A DNA stretch of 64,000 nt from DASTFY01 sp963829955 (GTDB lineage: Bacteria; Actinomycetota; Acidimicrobiia; Acidimicrobiales; Ilumatobacteraceae): contig CAWHKS010000021.1 in the NCBI GenBank assembly GCA_963829955.1, positions 191,360 through 255,359 of the forward strand. Direction: 5' to 3'. Positions 36,141 through 45,757 of the stretch are shown here, one piece after another. A program made the position numbers and the translations under genes. Every line of letters begins with the position of its first letter. The first letter of the stretch is position 1. Below the pieces are notes generated by a model, which did not search any database, had not been told where the DNA came from, and worked only from the letters and a program-made list of their open reading frames with translations.

Positions 36141-39100
36141 GTGACGGTGGCCGCGGTGACGATCCCCGGTCCGGTCGACCGGCGACGCCGGCAACGGCGG
36201 GCGGGCTTCACCTGGATCGCGATCGCCGTCTACGCGGTCACGGCCCTCTACGTACTGGCCCGCCCTGACCTCTCCACCGGCGAGGAGCTGGCCCTCGACG
36301 GAGCGCGGGTGGCCCTGATGGGGCTCGGGGTGGTGTGGTGCTATCGAGCCGCCGCCCGCCTCAAGCAGCCCCAATGGCGCTTCCTCGGTGCCGTCGCCGC
36401 GGTGTGGACGCTCACGATGCTCGACGGCATCATCGACGACCTCAACGATGGCCGGACGGCCGGGTTCCCCAGCGTCGCCCAGTACGCCTTCCTAGTCATC
36501 GGCCCGCTGCTGGTCGTCGCCCTGCTCCTGGTCGGTCTGCCCACGGTGCGCTGGGTGGGCCGCTTCCGCGTCCTGGCGGAGGCCTGCACCGTTTCGCCGG
36601 CCGTGCTGTTCATGGGCTACACGTTCGCCGTCAGCATCATCCAGCGCAGCAGCGACGTCGTCCGCGGCAACCTGGCGCTGGTCCTGACCATCGGCCTCAT
36701 CGATCTGGTCGCCGTCACCGTCTGTGCGCTGGTGTTGGTGGAGAGCCGCACCACGCCCCGGCTGCTGATGACGCTCTCGTTCTTCCTCCTGCTGGTGGGG
36801 GACGTGCTCTTCGGGGTCGACTACTGGACCGATCCCGAGATCTCCCAGCGCTTCTTCCTGATGCCCTGGCTGGGGTCGGCGCTGTTCTTCGCCCTCGCGG
36901 CTCTCCACGCCCGGCCGGCGACGGTCCGCATGCGCACCGTCCGTCCTCTCGTGCGCTCGATGGTCGTCTATACGCCCGTGCTCATCGCCTACCTCATCGG
37001 CTTCTGGCAGCTCGTGTGGGGCGGCAGCAGCCTGAGCACGCTCGAGGCCGCCCTGCTGGTGATCACCGGCATCCTGGCCAGTGGCAACCACGTCGCCATC
37101 TTCGTGGAGAACGCCCGTCTGACGCAGTCCCTGCGGACGAACCTGCGGACGCTGGCGGAGAGCGAGCGGCGTTTCCGCCTGGTGCTCGACGAGCTGGCCG
37201 AGGGGGTAGCGGTGGCGGGCGCCGACGGGACCGTCCGCAGCATCAGCGCCCGCATCACCGATCTGTTGGGCTGGCGACCGGCGCAGCTCGTGGGCCGGTC
37301 GGTGTTCGAGTTCGTCCACCCCGAGGACCTCCCCGGCGTCCGCAACGCCTTCGCCGCCGCCGTGGGGGGCGGGATCGGGAGCCCGCTTCTGTTCCGGGTG
37401 CTCAAGACCGACGGTACGTACGCGCCGGTGGAGGCCGACGCCGGGAGCTACATCGAGGAGACGGCCATGAGCGGTCTCGTCATCTCGGTGCGGGACCTCA
37501 CGGTCCGGCTCCGCCAGGAGGCGCTGCTGCGGGAGGCCGAGCAGCGCTTCCGGGTCGCGTTCGAGGAGGCGCCCATCGGGATGCTCCTGGCCAGCACCGA
37601 TGGTCACCTCATCCAGGTCAACGCCGCGTTCGGCTCCATGCTCGGGCTGCCGACCGACCGGCTCGAGAACCGGCACCTCAGCGAGTTGGGGTCGCCGAGC
37701 GAGCTGCGCGCCCACGAAGAGTTCCTCGGCATGCTGGCGGACGCACCGGCGGAGGCCACCTTCCGACACCGCTTCCACTACGAGCACGCCAGCGGCACGG
37801 TGCTCATCGGTGACACCAGCATCTCGGTCATCGAGCATCCCGACGGCCGGCGGTATCTGATCGGTCAGGTGCAGGACGTCACGCGCGAGAACGCCATCGC
37901 CGAGCGCCTCGCCTACTCGGCCCACCACGACGAGCTCACCGGGCTGCTCAACCGGACGGCGTTCATGGAGCGGCTGGCCTCGGCCCTGATCAGGCGTTCG
38001 GCCGGGGAGACGCTCGGCCTCATCTTCCTCGACATCGACCGGTTCAAGCTCATCAACGACAGCCTCGGCCACGCCGCCGGCGACCGCGTCGTGAAAGCGG
38101 TGGGTCAGCGGATCCGCCTCGCCGCGGGCGACGACGCCACAGTGGCCCGCTTCGGTGGCGACGAGTTCGTCGTCTTCCTGTCGGAGGCCGACGGCGGCGG
38201 GCGCATCGACGCGCTGGCCAACCATCTGGCCGAGGTGGTCACCGAGCCGATGTCGCTGCTCGACGGGGAGAGCTTCGTGACGGCCAGCGTCGGCGTGGCC
38301 AAGGCCGACCGGCCCTGGGTGACCGCGGAGAGCCTGATGCGCGACGCCGACGCCGCGATGTACCAGGCCAAGGACCGGGGCCGGAACCGCGTGGAGTACT
38401 TCGAAGCGGCCCACCGGGACTCCGTGGTCCGGCTCCACCACCTCGGCAACGACCTGCACCGGGCCATCGACCGCGACGAGTTCGCGCTCCTCTTCCAGCC
38501 CATCGTGGAGCTCCGCACCGGGCGGCTGGCCGGGTTCGAGGCGCTCGTGCGCTGGGACCATCCCGAGCGGGGCATCATCTCGCCCGCTGACTTCATCGAG
38601 CTGGCGGAGGACACCGGGCTCATCGTCGCCATCGGGGAGCTGGTGATGGACCGAGCCATGCAGCAGCTGGCGGCGTGGAAGCAGCGTCTCGGTGAGGCTG
38701 CCGACCCCCTGACGGTCGCCATCAACCTCTCGGCCCGGCAGCTCGGCGGCCCCGAGCTCATCCAGCAGGTCAGCGATGCCCTGGCCCGCTCCGCGCTGGA
38801 TCCGAGCTGCGTCTGGTTCGAGATCACCGAGAGCGCGCTGGTGATCGACGTCGAGCGGTCGAGCGACGTCCTGCACGAGCTGCGCCGGCTCGGCGTCCGC
38901 TTTGCCATCGACGACTTCGGTACCGGCTACTCCTCGCTGAACTACCTGCAGCGCTTCCCTGTGGAAGCCATCAAGATCGATCGCAGCTTCGTGCGGGGGC
39001 TGCGGGAGGGGAGCGACGACGAGACCATCGTCTCGGCCGTCACCCACCTCGGGCACTCGCTGAACCTCGTCGTCACCGCGGAGGGCGTGGAGCGCGTCAA

Positions 39101-39245
39101 CCAGCTCGTCCGCCTGCGGGAGCTGGGCTGCGACCACGTCCAGGGGATGCTCATCGGGCCGCCGCAGACGGCGCCGGAGATCGATCTGGCCCTGCCGGTC
39201 TGGCTCGAAGCAGGCCTGATCGCCAAGACTGTCGGCGTCCCGTAG
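36141..39245 (+). CDS. Membrane-anchored PAS-PAS-GGDEF-EAL cyclic-di-GMP protein
   Basis: The protein has 1034 residues. About eight membrane segments fill residues 20-320. Two PAS domains follow (about 330-460 with RRFRLVLDELAEGVAVA; 465-590 with FEEAPIGMLLASTDG). The cyclase domain has FLDIDRFKLINDS and an intact RFGGDEFVVF. The inhibitory RxxD site before it is not conserved (GDDA). The phosphodiesterase domain has FEALVRWDHP, INLSARQL, the metal ligands in FEITESALV and AIDDFGTGYSSLNYL, and IKIDRSFV. Both catalytic domains could be active. It is divergent from the P450, 71 bp apart. Confidence 0.95.
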   Translation: MTVAAVTIPGPVDRRRRQRRAGFTWIAIAVYAVTALYVLARPDLSTGEELALDGARVALMGLGVVWCYRAAARLKQPQWRFLGAVAAVWTLTMLDGIIDDLNDGRTAGFPSVAQYAFLVIGPLLVVALLLVGLPTVRWVGRFRVLAEACTVSPAVLFMGYTFAVSIIQRSSDVVRGNLALVLTIGLIDLVAVTVCALVLVESRTTPRLLMTLSFFLLLVGDVLFGVDYWTDPEISQRFFLMPWLGSALFFALAALHARPATVRMRTVRPLVRSMVVYTPVLIAYLIGFWQLVWGGSSLSTLEAALLVITGILASGNHVAIFVENARLTQSLRTNLRTLAESERRFRLVLDELAEGVAVAGADGTVRSISARITDLLGWRPAQLVGRSVFEFVHPEDLPGVRNAFAAAVGGGIGSPLLFRVLKTDGTYAPVEADAGSYIEETAMSGLVISVRDLTVRLRQEALLREAEQRFRVAFEEAPIGMLLASTDGHLIQVNAAFGSMLGLPTDRLENRHLSELGSPSELRAHEEFLGMLADAPAEATFRHRFHYEHASGTVLIGDTSISVIEHPDGRRYLIGQVQDVTRENAIAERLAYSAHHDELTGLLNRTAFMERLASALIRRSAGETLGLIFLDIDRFKLINDSLGHAAGDRVVKAVGQRIRLAAGDDATVARFGGDEFVVFLSEADGGGRIDALANHLAEVVTEPMSLLDGESFVTASVGVAKADRPWVTAESLMRDADAAMYQAKDRGRNRVEYFEAAHRDSVVRLHHLGNDLHRAIDRDEFALLFQPIVELRTGRLAGFEALVRWDHPERGIISPADFIELAEDTGLIVAIGELVMDRAMQQLAAWKQRLGEAADPLTVAINLSARQLGGPELIQQVSDALARSALDPSCVWFEITESALVIDVERSSDVLHELRRLGVRFAIDDFGTGYSSLNYLQRFPVEAIKIDRSFVRGLREGSDDETIVSAVTHLGHSLNLVVTAEGVERVNQLVRLRELGCDHVQGMLIGPPQTAPEIDLALPVWLEAGLIAKTVGVP

Positions 39246-39283
39246 CCCTGATGGTCTGACTGCCCCGTCCCCGGAGGATCCCC

Positions 39284-40487
39284 ATGCCCGAAGCCGTCAT
39301 CGTCGCCACCGCCCGCAGCCCGATCGGCCGGGCCATGAAGGGCTCGCTCGTCGACGCGCGGCCCGACGATCTCGCCACGCAGATGGTGACCGCGGTGCTG
39401 GACCAGGTGCCCGAGCTGCCGCGGGACCAGATCGAGGACCTGATGATGGGCTGCGGCCAGCCCGCGGGGGAGCAGGGGTTCAACGTCGCCCGCGTCGTGG
39501 CCGTGCTGGCCGGGCTCGACAACGTCCCCGGCGTCACCGTCAACCGCTACTGCTCCTCGAGCCTCCAGACCATCCGCATGGCCGCGCACGCCATCAAGGC
39601 GGGCGAGGGGGACGCCTTCATCGCCGCCGGTGTGGAGTGCGTGTCCCGCTACGGTGCCGGCGCTTCGGACACCGCGCCGAACCCGGTGTTCGCGCCGTCG
39701 GGCCAGCGGACGAGGTCCCGGGCGGAAGGTGGCCAGCCGTCCTGGACCCCCCTGGAGGGACTGCCGGACATCTACATCGCCATGGGGCAGACGGCGGAGA
39801 ACGTCCGCGAGGTCGAGGGCGTCACCCGGCGGGAGATGGACGAGTTCGCCGCGCTGTCGCAGCAGCGGGCGGTGGCCAACATGGAGAACGGGTTCTTCGA
39901 GCGGGAGATCGTGCCGGTGACGCTTCCGGACGGTTCAGTCGTGTCCACCGACGACGGCCCGCGTGCCGGCACCACCGTCGAGAAGTTGGGCGAGCTGAAG
40001 CCGGTCTTCCGGCCCGACGGCGAGATCACCGCGGGCAACGCCTGCCCGCTCAACGACGGCGCCGCGGCCGTGGTCGTGATGAGCGACACCAAGGCCCGGG
40101 AGCTCGGCATCGAACCGCTGGCCCGCATCATCTCGTCGGGTGTCACGGGGCTCAACCCGGAGATCATGGGTCTGGGGCCGATCGAGGCCTGCCGGCAGGC
40201 GCTGACCCGGGCGGGCATGAAGATCGACGACATCGACCTGGTGGAGATCAACGAGGCCTTTGCCGCCCAGGTCGTGCCGTCCGCCGCGCCACCTCGGCAT
40301 CGAATGGGACAAGCTCAACGTGCACGGCGGCGCCATCGCCCTCGGCCACCCGTTCGGGATGACCGGCGCTCGCATCATGGCCACGCTCATCAACGGCCTC
40401 CAGAGCGAGGACAAGGCCATCGGCCTGGAGTCGATGTGCGTCGGCGGCGGTCAGGGCATGGCGATGATCATCGAGCGTCTGCGCTGA
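39284..40487 (+). pseudogene. Acetyl-CoA acyltransferase (thiolase), one frameshift
   Basis: Thiolases cleave or form beta-ketoacyl-CoA. The first frame contains the nucleophile Cys in NRYCSSSLQT, NDGAAAVVVMSDT and the VEINEAFAAQVV motif. Near 40285 the frame shifts, and the second frame gives LGIEWDKLNVHGGAIALGHP with the catalytic His and SMCVGGGQGMAMI with the second Cys, ending at 40487. Joined length of about 400 is normal and every active-site residue is present. One indel explains the break. GGAGGA precedes the ATG. It overlaps the end of the convergent MFS gene by 20 bp. Confidence 0.87.
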
Positions 40488-41700
40488 GCGTCGGCTCGAG
40501 GCCGGGCTGACCGGACGCGTCGGCCCGGTCGGCCGCCGTGGACAGCGCCCACGCCGTCGCAGCCAGCGCGGCGACGACAGCCGCCGTCCCGGCGAACAGG
40601 ATCCCTGGGCCCAGGTTCTCGTAGATTGGCGCGGCCAGGAGCGCGGCCAGGGCGGCGCCCGCCAACTGGGCGGAGGTGGCGAGGCCCTGCCCGGCCGCGG
40701 CCCGGCCCGGCGGGCACGCCGCGGCCATGGCGGCTTGCGAGGCGGGCACGGTTGCCGCCTGCGCCACCGCTTCGACCATCGGGAGCAGCACGAGCACCGG
40801 GATGGACTTGAACACTCCATAGAGAGCGAGGCAGGGCACGAGGACCGCCAGCCCCCACAGGGAGATGCGCACGTGCCCGAGCCGATCGGCCAGCCGCCCG
40901 GCGGGAGCGGTGAGGGTGACGAACGGCAATGCGAAGAGGGCGAAGGTCAGACCAACCAGGAGATTGGAGCCCCCGAGGTCCGTCAGGTAGCGGTCCCACA
41001 GCGAGTCGAACACCCCGACGGGGAGGAAGAGCGCGAGGGCCAGCAGCGTGGCCACGAGCACGCGGCGGTGACGGAGCAGGACCAGGCTCGGCCGGGAGGA
41101 CTCGGCGCTCGTCGGGAGGGACGGCAGCGGCCGGGGCGCCAGCAGCACGAGGGCGGCGGCGGCCACGACGGCGAAGAAGATGAACGTGCCCCGGAGGCCG
41201 ACGACCTCGAAGAGCAGGCTGCCGATGATGGGACCGGTGGCGAACCCGGCCAGGTCGACACGGGCCAGGCGGCCGAGGTTCTCGCCCGAGCGCGTGGGAT
41301 CGATGCTGGCCGCAATGGCGCGGGCGGCGGGGATGAAGCAACCGGCGGCCGCGCCGACGAGCGCCCGTGACGCCAGCAGCATCGGCAGGGTCTCGGCCAC
41401 GGCGAAGCCGATCCCGCCGATGGCGGCGAGGCCGAGGCCGCTGAGCAGAAGGCGCTTGGCCCGGCCGCGATCGGCCAGCGGGGCCACCACCAGGCCGGCG
41501 ATCAACCCGACCACGAAGCCGGTGCCGGCGATGAGGCCCAGGCTGGAGGTGGACTGGCCGGTGGCGTCCTGCAGGTCGGAGATGAGGGCGAAGATGACGC
41601 TCGTTGACGCGTTGAGGACGAACGTCGAGACGAAGATCAGGCGGAGGCCAGCGGTGACGCCGGCGTCGGGGCGCGCGATGGCAGAGCGTCCCCGTTCCAT
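40468..41700 (-). CDS. Major facilitator superfamily transporter (12 TM)
   Basis: The protein has 410 residues with twelve predicted helices. Motif A between helices 2 and 3 reads GLVVAPLADRGRAKRLLL, with a second copy after helix 8 (AGRLADRLGHVRISL). Helix 5 carries the motif-C-like FATGPIIGSLLFEVVG, typical of drug-proton antiporters. Substrate unknown. It is the last gene of a minus-strand run after the DAHP synthase and the serine hydrolase, starting 10 bp after the latter. Start ATG 41700. Confidence 0.88.
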   Translation of the reverse strand: MERGRSAIARPDAGVTAGLRLIFVSTFVLNASTSVIFALISDLQDATGQSTSSLGLIAGTGFVVGLIAGLVVAPLADRGRAKRLLLSGLGLAAIGGIGFAVAETLPMLLASRALVGAAAGCFIPAARAIAASIDPTRSGENLGRLARVDLAGFATGPIIGSLLFEVVGLRGTFIFFAVVAAAALVLLAPRPLPSLPTSAESSRPSLVLLRHRRVLVATLLALALFLPVGVFDSLWDRYLTDLGGSNLLVGLTFALFALPFVTLTAPAGRLADRLGHVRISLWGLAVLVPCLALYGVFKSIPVLVLLPMVEAVAQAATVPASQAAMAAACPPGRAAAGQGLATSAQLAGAALAALLAAPIYENLGPGILFAGTAAVVAALAATAWALSTAADRADASGQPGLEPTLSADAR

Positions 41701-41710
41701 CCCCTCGACG

Positions 41711-42598
41711 CTACCGGGCCTCTCCGTACCCGGCGCGGTCCCATTCGGCGGAACCGGTCGCGCGGCGCGGAGTCGGGTCAGTGGGGGTGGCGCGGAGCTC
41801 GGCGAGGAGGGCGTCGTTGAACGGGATCCACGCGGCCAGGCCCCACTCGTCGAACTCCCGCTCGGCCAGGGCGACGCAAGCCCGGTCGAGGACGGGATCG
41901 ACCCAGAGGAACGTGCCGCTCCCACCGAAGTGCCCGAAGGCGGCCGGGACCGCCGTCTCGCCCATCCAGGAGGGCTCCTTGGTGCTGCGCAGGTCGAAGC
42001 CCAGGCCCCAGTCGAGGGGAACTTGTCGCCCGAGTCCGGGGTGCACGCCGGCCAGGCCGGGGAACTGCACCGACACCGCCTCGGCCAGCAGCGGAGGCTC
42101 CACGAGGGTGGGCCGCAGCAGCTCCTGCGCGAAGCGGCTCAGGTCCGCCGCCGAACCGTACGCGCCGTGGGCGGGGGAGCGTTTGAGCTCGGTGCGGTCC
42201 ATACCCAGCGGGGTGAAGATCCCCTCGCGGAGGTACTCGGCGACGGGCATGCCGGTGGCCTCGGTCAGGACGTCACCGAGCCGCTCGAACCCCGGGTTGG
42301 AGTAGGCGCGCCGGCGGCCCAGCGGGCTGACCGGGACCGTGTCGTCGAATCCGAGGCCTGACGCGTGCGCGAGGAGGTGGCGCACGGTCGCGCCGGGCGG
42401 ACCGGCAGGAGCGTCGAAGTCGAGCACTCCCTCCTGGCGGGCGATGAGGCAGCCGTAGGCCACGAACAGCTTCGTCACCGAGGCCAGGCGGACGGTCCAC
42501 TCCAGGTCGCCCCGGGCCGCCAGCACGCCGCCGGGGCCGACCACCGCGACGGCGGCACGGTCGACGGGCCAGCCGTCGACCAGGGTGAGCGCCTGCAC
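41711..42598 (-). CDS. Serine hydrolase, beta-lactamase class C / esterase family
   Basis: The protein has 295 residues. The catalytic SxxK is ASVTKLFVAYG and the second motif is YSN in AYSNPGFERLG. The C-terminal part has GHFGGSGTFLWVDP, where class C enzymes carry KTG/HxG. No signal peptide is visible, so it is probably a cytoplasmic esterase or peptidase rather than a beta-lactamase. GTG 42598 starts 20 bp after the DAHP synthase stop, making an aroG-hydrolase-MFS operon. Confidence 0.82.
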   Translation of the reverse strand: MQALTLVDGWPVDRAAVAVVGPGGVLAARGDLEWTVRLASVTKLFVAYGCLIARQEGVLDFDAPAGPPGATVRHLLAHASGLGFDDTVPVSPLGRRRAYSNPGFERLGDVLTEATGMPVAEYLREGIFTPLGMDRTELKRSPAHGAYGSAADLSRFAQELLRPTLVEPPLLAEAVSVQFPGLAGVHPGLGRQVPLDWGLGFDLRSTKEPSWMGETAVPAAFGHFGGSGTFLWVDPVLDRACVALAEREFDEWGLAAWIPFNDALLAELRATPTDPTPRRATGSAEWDRAGYGEAR

Positions 42599-42618
42599 GC
42601 CTCTCGCCCCGGCGCCGA

Positions 42619-43962
42619 TCAGGCCCGGACCAGCTCGGCTACACGGAAGGCCAGATCGACCGACTGCCGGGCGTTGAGGCGGGGGTCGCACACGGTCTCG
42701 TAGCGGTCGTCCAGCATGCTGTCGACGATGTCGTCGGCGCCGCCCAGGCATTCGGTGACATCGTGCCCGGTCAGCTCGACGTGTACCCCGCCGGGCCATG
42801 TGCCCTCGGCGTGGTGGCCCCGCACGAACCCGGCCATCTCCTCGAGGATGTCCTCGAAGTGCCGGGTCTTGCGGCCGGTGGCCGAGGTGAAGGTGTTGCC
42901 GTGCATGGGGTCGCACGCCCAGACGACCGGATGGCCGGCGTCGCGCGTGGCGCGCAGCAGCGGGCGCACCGCGTCCTCTACGTGGTCGGCGCCCATGCGG
43001 GTGATGAGGGTCAGCCGGCCGGGGACCCGGGCCGGGTTCAGCGCGTGGCAAAGGTCGAGGACCTGCTCGGCCGAGGCCGTCGGCCCGAGCTTGACGCCGA
43101 TCGGGTTGTGCACGCCGCGCAGGAATTCGATGTGGGCGCCGTCGAGCTGGCGGGTCCGCTCGCCGATCCACAGCATGTGGGCAGAGCAGTCGTACCAGGC
43201 TCCCGTCAGCGAGTCCTGACGGGTCAGCGCCTCCTCGTAGCCGACCAGCAGCGCCTCGTGGCTGGTGTACACGTCGACCTCGTGGAGGGCGGCGTTGGAC
43301 TCGGTGTCCATCCCGCAGGCCCGCATGAACCGCAGCGCCCGCTCGATCTCGTTGGCCAGCGCTTCGAAGCGGCGGCCCTCCGGGCTGCTGGCCACGTGCT
43401 CCTGGGTCCACGCGTGGACGCGGGACAGGTCGGCGAAGCCACCCTTGGTGAACGCCCGCAGCAGGTTCAGGGTCGACGCGGACTGGTGGTAGGCCTGCAC
43501 GAGCCGCTCAGGGTCGGGGACCCGGGCCGCCGCCGTCGCCGCTTCGGCATTGATGATGTGGCCGCGGAAGCTGGGGAGCTCAGTCCCGTCCACCAGCTCT
43601 GTCGCCGCGGAACGGGGCTTGGCGAACTGGCCGGCGATCCGCCCCACCTTCACCACGGGGACCCCGATGGAGTAGGTGAGGACCACCGCCATCTGCAGGA
43701 TGACGCGCAGCTTCTCCCGGATGCTGATGGCGGAGAAGTCGTCGAAGCTCTCGGCGCAGTCGCCGGCCTGGAGGAGGAAGGCGTTGCCGGCCGCCACCTT
43801 GGCCAGGGAGCTCTGCAGGGCGCGGGCCTCCCCGGCGAACACGAGCGGTGGGTAGGTGGCGATCTGCTTGATGGCGCGGTCGAGCTCGGCCTCGTCGGGC
43901 CACTCGGGCTGCTGGGCGGCGGGGAAGGCCCGCCATGACGACGGAGACCAGGAGCGTGCCAC
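42619..43962 (-). CDS. aroG: 3-deoxy-7-phosphoheptulonate synthase, class II
   Basis: This enzyme condenses PEP and erythrose-4-phosphate, the first step of the shikimate pathway. It is of the plant/mycobacterial class II type. Landmarks are FLLQAGDCAESFDDFS, VVKVGRIAGQFAKPRS, VYTSHEALLVGYEEALTR, VKLGPTASAEQVL, ITRMGADHV and CDPMHGNTF. The length of 447 residues from GTG 43962 is usual. A strong hairpin lies 72-117 nt upstream and might act on its expression. It heads the operon with the serine hydrolase and MFS transporter. Confidence 0.95.
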   Translation of the reverse strand: MARSWSPSSWRAFPAAQQPEWPDEAELDRAIKQIATYPPLVFAGEARALQSSLAKVAAGNAFLLQAGDCAESFDDFSAISIREKLRVILQMAVVLTYSIGVPVVKVGRIAGQFAKPRSAATELVDGTELPSFRGHIINAEAATAAARVPDPERLVQAYHQSASTLNLLRAFTKGGFADLSRVHAWTQEHVASSPEGRRFEALANEIERALRFMRACGMDTESNAALHEVDVYTSHEALLVGYEEALTRQDSLTGAWYDCSAHMLWIGERTRQLDGAHIEFLRGVHNPIGVKLGPTASAEQVLDLCHALNPARVPGRLTLITRMGADHVEDAVRPLLRATRDAGHPVVWACDPMHGNTFTSATGRKTRHFEDILEEMAGFVRGHHAEGTWPGGVHVELTGHDVTECLGGADDIVDSMLDDRYETVCDPRLNARQSVDLAFRVAELVRA

Positions 43963-44033
43963 GGCACCAGCGTGCCCGGCCGGACCGACCTGCCGCAACG
44001 CGGTTGTCCACCGGTATCACCGTCCGGACGCGA

Positions 44034-44079
44034 TTCGGCCGCCACCGCTCTCGGGGGGCCAAGAGCGGTGACGGCCGAA
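44034..44079 (-). terminator. Strong 18-bp hairpin between sigma factor and aroG
   Basis: The arms TTCGGCCGCCACCGCTCT (44034-44051) and AGAGCGGTGACGGCCGAA (44062-44079) pair with one mismatch around a 10-nt G-rich loop. It lies downstream of the sigma factor stop (44130) and upstream of the aroG start (43962). No U-run follows on the minus strand. It may be a terminator for the sigma gene or a leader structure of aroG. Confidence 0.6.
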
Positions 44080-44129
44080 CGGGGCCGCTCGGGTGGGGAA
44101 CCCGCGGCCCGGGGGGGACTAGGGGTGGC

Positions 44130-44957
44130 TCACGCCACCAGGATGCGGGCAGCGTCGTCGCGCAAGTCGTCGACGGCCCGCTTGACGAGGCGGCGGGCGG
44201 CCTCGGCGGTGACGCCGAGATCCTCACCGACCTCCCGGAAGCTCTTCGTCTCGCCGTCGAGCAGCCCGAAGCGGGCCTCGACCGCGTAGCGGGCCCGACC
44301 GTCGAGCGTGTCGAGCAGCTCATCGAGCAGCTCACGGTCGACACCGGCCAGCATGGCGGCCTCGGGGGAGATGACGTCGGCGGCGATCAGGTCGCCGAGC
44401 GTGGCGTCGCCGTCGTCGCCCACCGTCCGGTCGAGGGAGACCGGGGTGGTGAGCCGGTGCAGCTGCGCGTTCTCGTTATCGAGCTCTTCACCCTCTGCGC
44501 CGGTCTGACGCAGGGCGGCGCGAAGGCTGGCGGCCCGATCGCCGGGGATGCGCACCAGGCTGGCCTTCTGGTCGAGGGCCCGGCCGATGGCCTGGCGGAT
44601 CCAGAAGGTGGCGTAGGTGGAGAACTTGAAGCCGCGCCGCCAGTCGAACTTGTCGACCGCGTGCTCGAGGCCCAGGTTGCCCTCTTGGACGAGGTCCAGG
44701 AGATCCATGCCGGAGGGAAGGGGGTAGCGGCGGGCGATGCTGACGACGAGCCGGAGGTTGGCCCGGATGAACCGGTCCTTGGCCTGCGCAGCGGCGACGA
44801 CGGCCTTGCGGAGGTCCTTGCCCTTCTCGCCCTCCTCGAGCCGCCGCTCGGCCTCCCGGCCGGCCTCGATGACGCGCGACAGCTCCTTCTCCTCATCAGC
44901 AGTGAGGAGCGGCACCTTGCCGATCTCGTTCAGGTACAGACCAATCGAATCATTCAT
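44130..44957 (-). CDS. RNA polymerase sigma factor, sigma-70 group 2 type
   Basis: The 275-residue protein has region 1.2 (DSIGLYLNEIGKVPLLTADE) and region 2 (RANLRLVVSIARRYPLPSG, LLDLVQEGNLGLEHAVDKFD, FSTYATFWIRQAIGRAL). Regions 3 and 4 follow, with a shortened 4.2 helix-turn-helix (KSFREVGEDLGVTAEAARRL). It lacks the long region 1.1 of the housekeeping factor, so it is an alternative group 2 sigma. ATG 44957 is chosen because region 1.2 follows at once. No Shine-Dalgarno sequence precedes it; the complement of one does. Confidence 0.92.
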   Translation of the reverse strand: MNDSIGLYLNEIGKVPLLTADEEKELSRVIEAGREAERRLEEGEKGKDLRKAVVAAAQAKDRFIRANLRLVVSIARRYPLPSGMDLLDLVQEGNLGLEHAVDKFDWRRGFKFSTYATFWIRQAIGRALDQKASLVRIPGDRAASLRAALRQTGAEGEELDNENAQLHRLTTPVSLDRTVGDDGDATLGDLIAADVISPEAAMLAGVDRELLDELLDTLDGRARYAVEARFGLLDGETKSFREVGEDLGVTAEAARRLVKRAVDDLRDDAARILVA

Positions 44958-45127
44958 GACAGGAGGTAGAACGTGGCAATTACCCGTCCGATTCCGTGAA
45001 ATGACAGTGACATCCGACACAAGGTGTCGGGAGTGCGCGGGGAGCCCGGTCTTGGTGGGTGGGTGACCACGGAGCGTGGCGAACGGTGCCGCAGGCCCAG
45101 TACAGGCAGGGCGTATGCTCCTCGGCC

Positions 45128-45757
45128 GTGCCTCGAACGACCGGGTGGCGACTGCGGCTCGGACTGTTCGGTGGCACGTTCGATCCGCCCCACGTGGGCC
45201 ACCTGGTCACCGCCGTCAACGTGCGCCATGAGCTGGGCCTCGACCGGGTCCTGCTGGAGGTCGCGAACCGGCCCTGGCAGAAAGAGGGGCAACGGCCCAT
45301 CTCCGCGGCGGAGGACCGGTTCGCGCTGGTGGCGGCGGCGGTGCGCGGGGTCGAGGGGCTCGAGGCCAGCCGCCTGGAGATCGACCGGGGCGGCGTGAGC
45401 TACACGGCCGACACGCTGGCCGAGCTCGAAGGCCGGCACCCCGGGGCCGAGCTGTTCACGATCGTCGGCTCGGACGCCGCCGCCGGCCTCCTGACCTGGG
45501 AGCGGTACGACGAAGTGGCGCGCCGTTCGCGCCTCGTCGTGGTGGAGCGCCCGGGCAGTGACCGGGAGCTCCCCGGTGAGGTCCACTGGCTCCGGGTGGT
45601 CGTGCCGCACTTGGACGTGTCGAGCACCGATCTGCGCTCGCGGGTGGCCGATGGTCGGCCGCTCGACTTCCTGGTGCCCGAGGACGTGCTGGCCGAGATC
45701 CGCCACAGGCGGATGTACGAGCCGGCCGCGGCGACGCAGGGGCCGGGGCGGCGGTGA
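45128..45757 (+). CDS. nadD: Nicotinate-nucleotide adenylyltransferase
   Basis: NadD converts nicotinate mononucleotide and ATP to deamido-NAD. The 209-residue protein has the adenylyltransferase (T/H)IGH motifs in GLFGGTFDPPHVGHLV and SSTDLRSRVADGRPL near the C-terminus. VEVANRPWQKEG-type substrate loop reads LLEVANRPWQKEG, with YTADTLAEL and FTIVGSDAAAGL following. GTG 45128 is the best start. It precedes the LytR_C gene (GTGA overlap) and rsfS, the common nadD-rsfS neighbourhood. Confidence 0.94.
   Translation: MPRTTGWRLRLGLFGGTFDPPHVGHLVTAVNVRHELGLDRVLLEVANRPWQKEGQRPISAAEDRFALVAAAVRGVEGLEASRLEIDRGGVSYTADTLAELEGRHPGAELFTIVGSDAAAGLLTWERYDEVARRSRLVVVERPGSDRELPGEVHWLRVVVPHLDVSSTDLRSRVADGRPLDFLVPEDVLAEIRHRRMYEPAAATQGPGRR

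Noticed and set aside
36492..39137. 881-residue minus-strand frame opposite the GGDEF-EAL gene
   Set aside because: The composition is that of an antisense shadow; the plus strand carries intact GGDEF and EAL signatures.
41711..42598. True secreted class C beta-lactamase
   Set aside because: SxxK and YSN are present, but there is no signal peptide, and the operon with aroG and MFS suggests an intracellular hydrolase.
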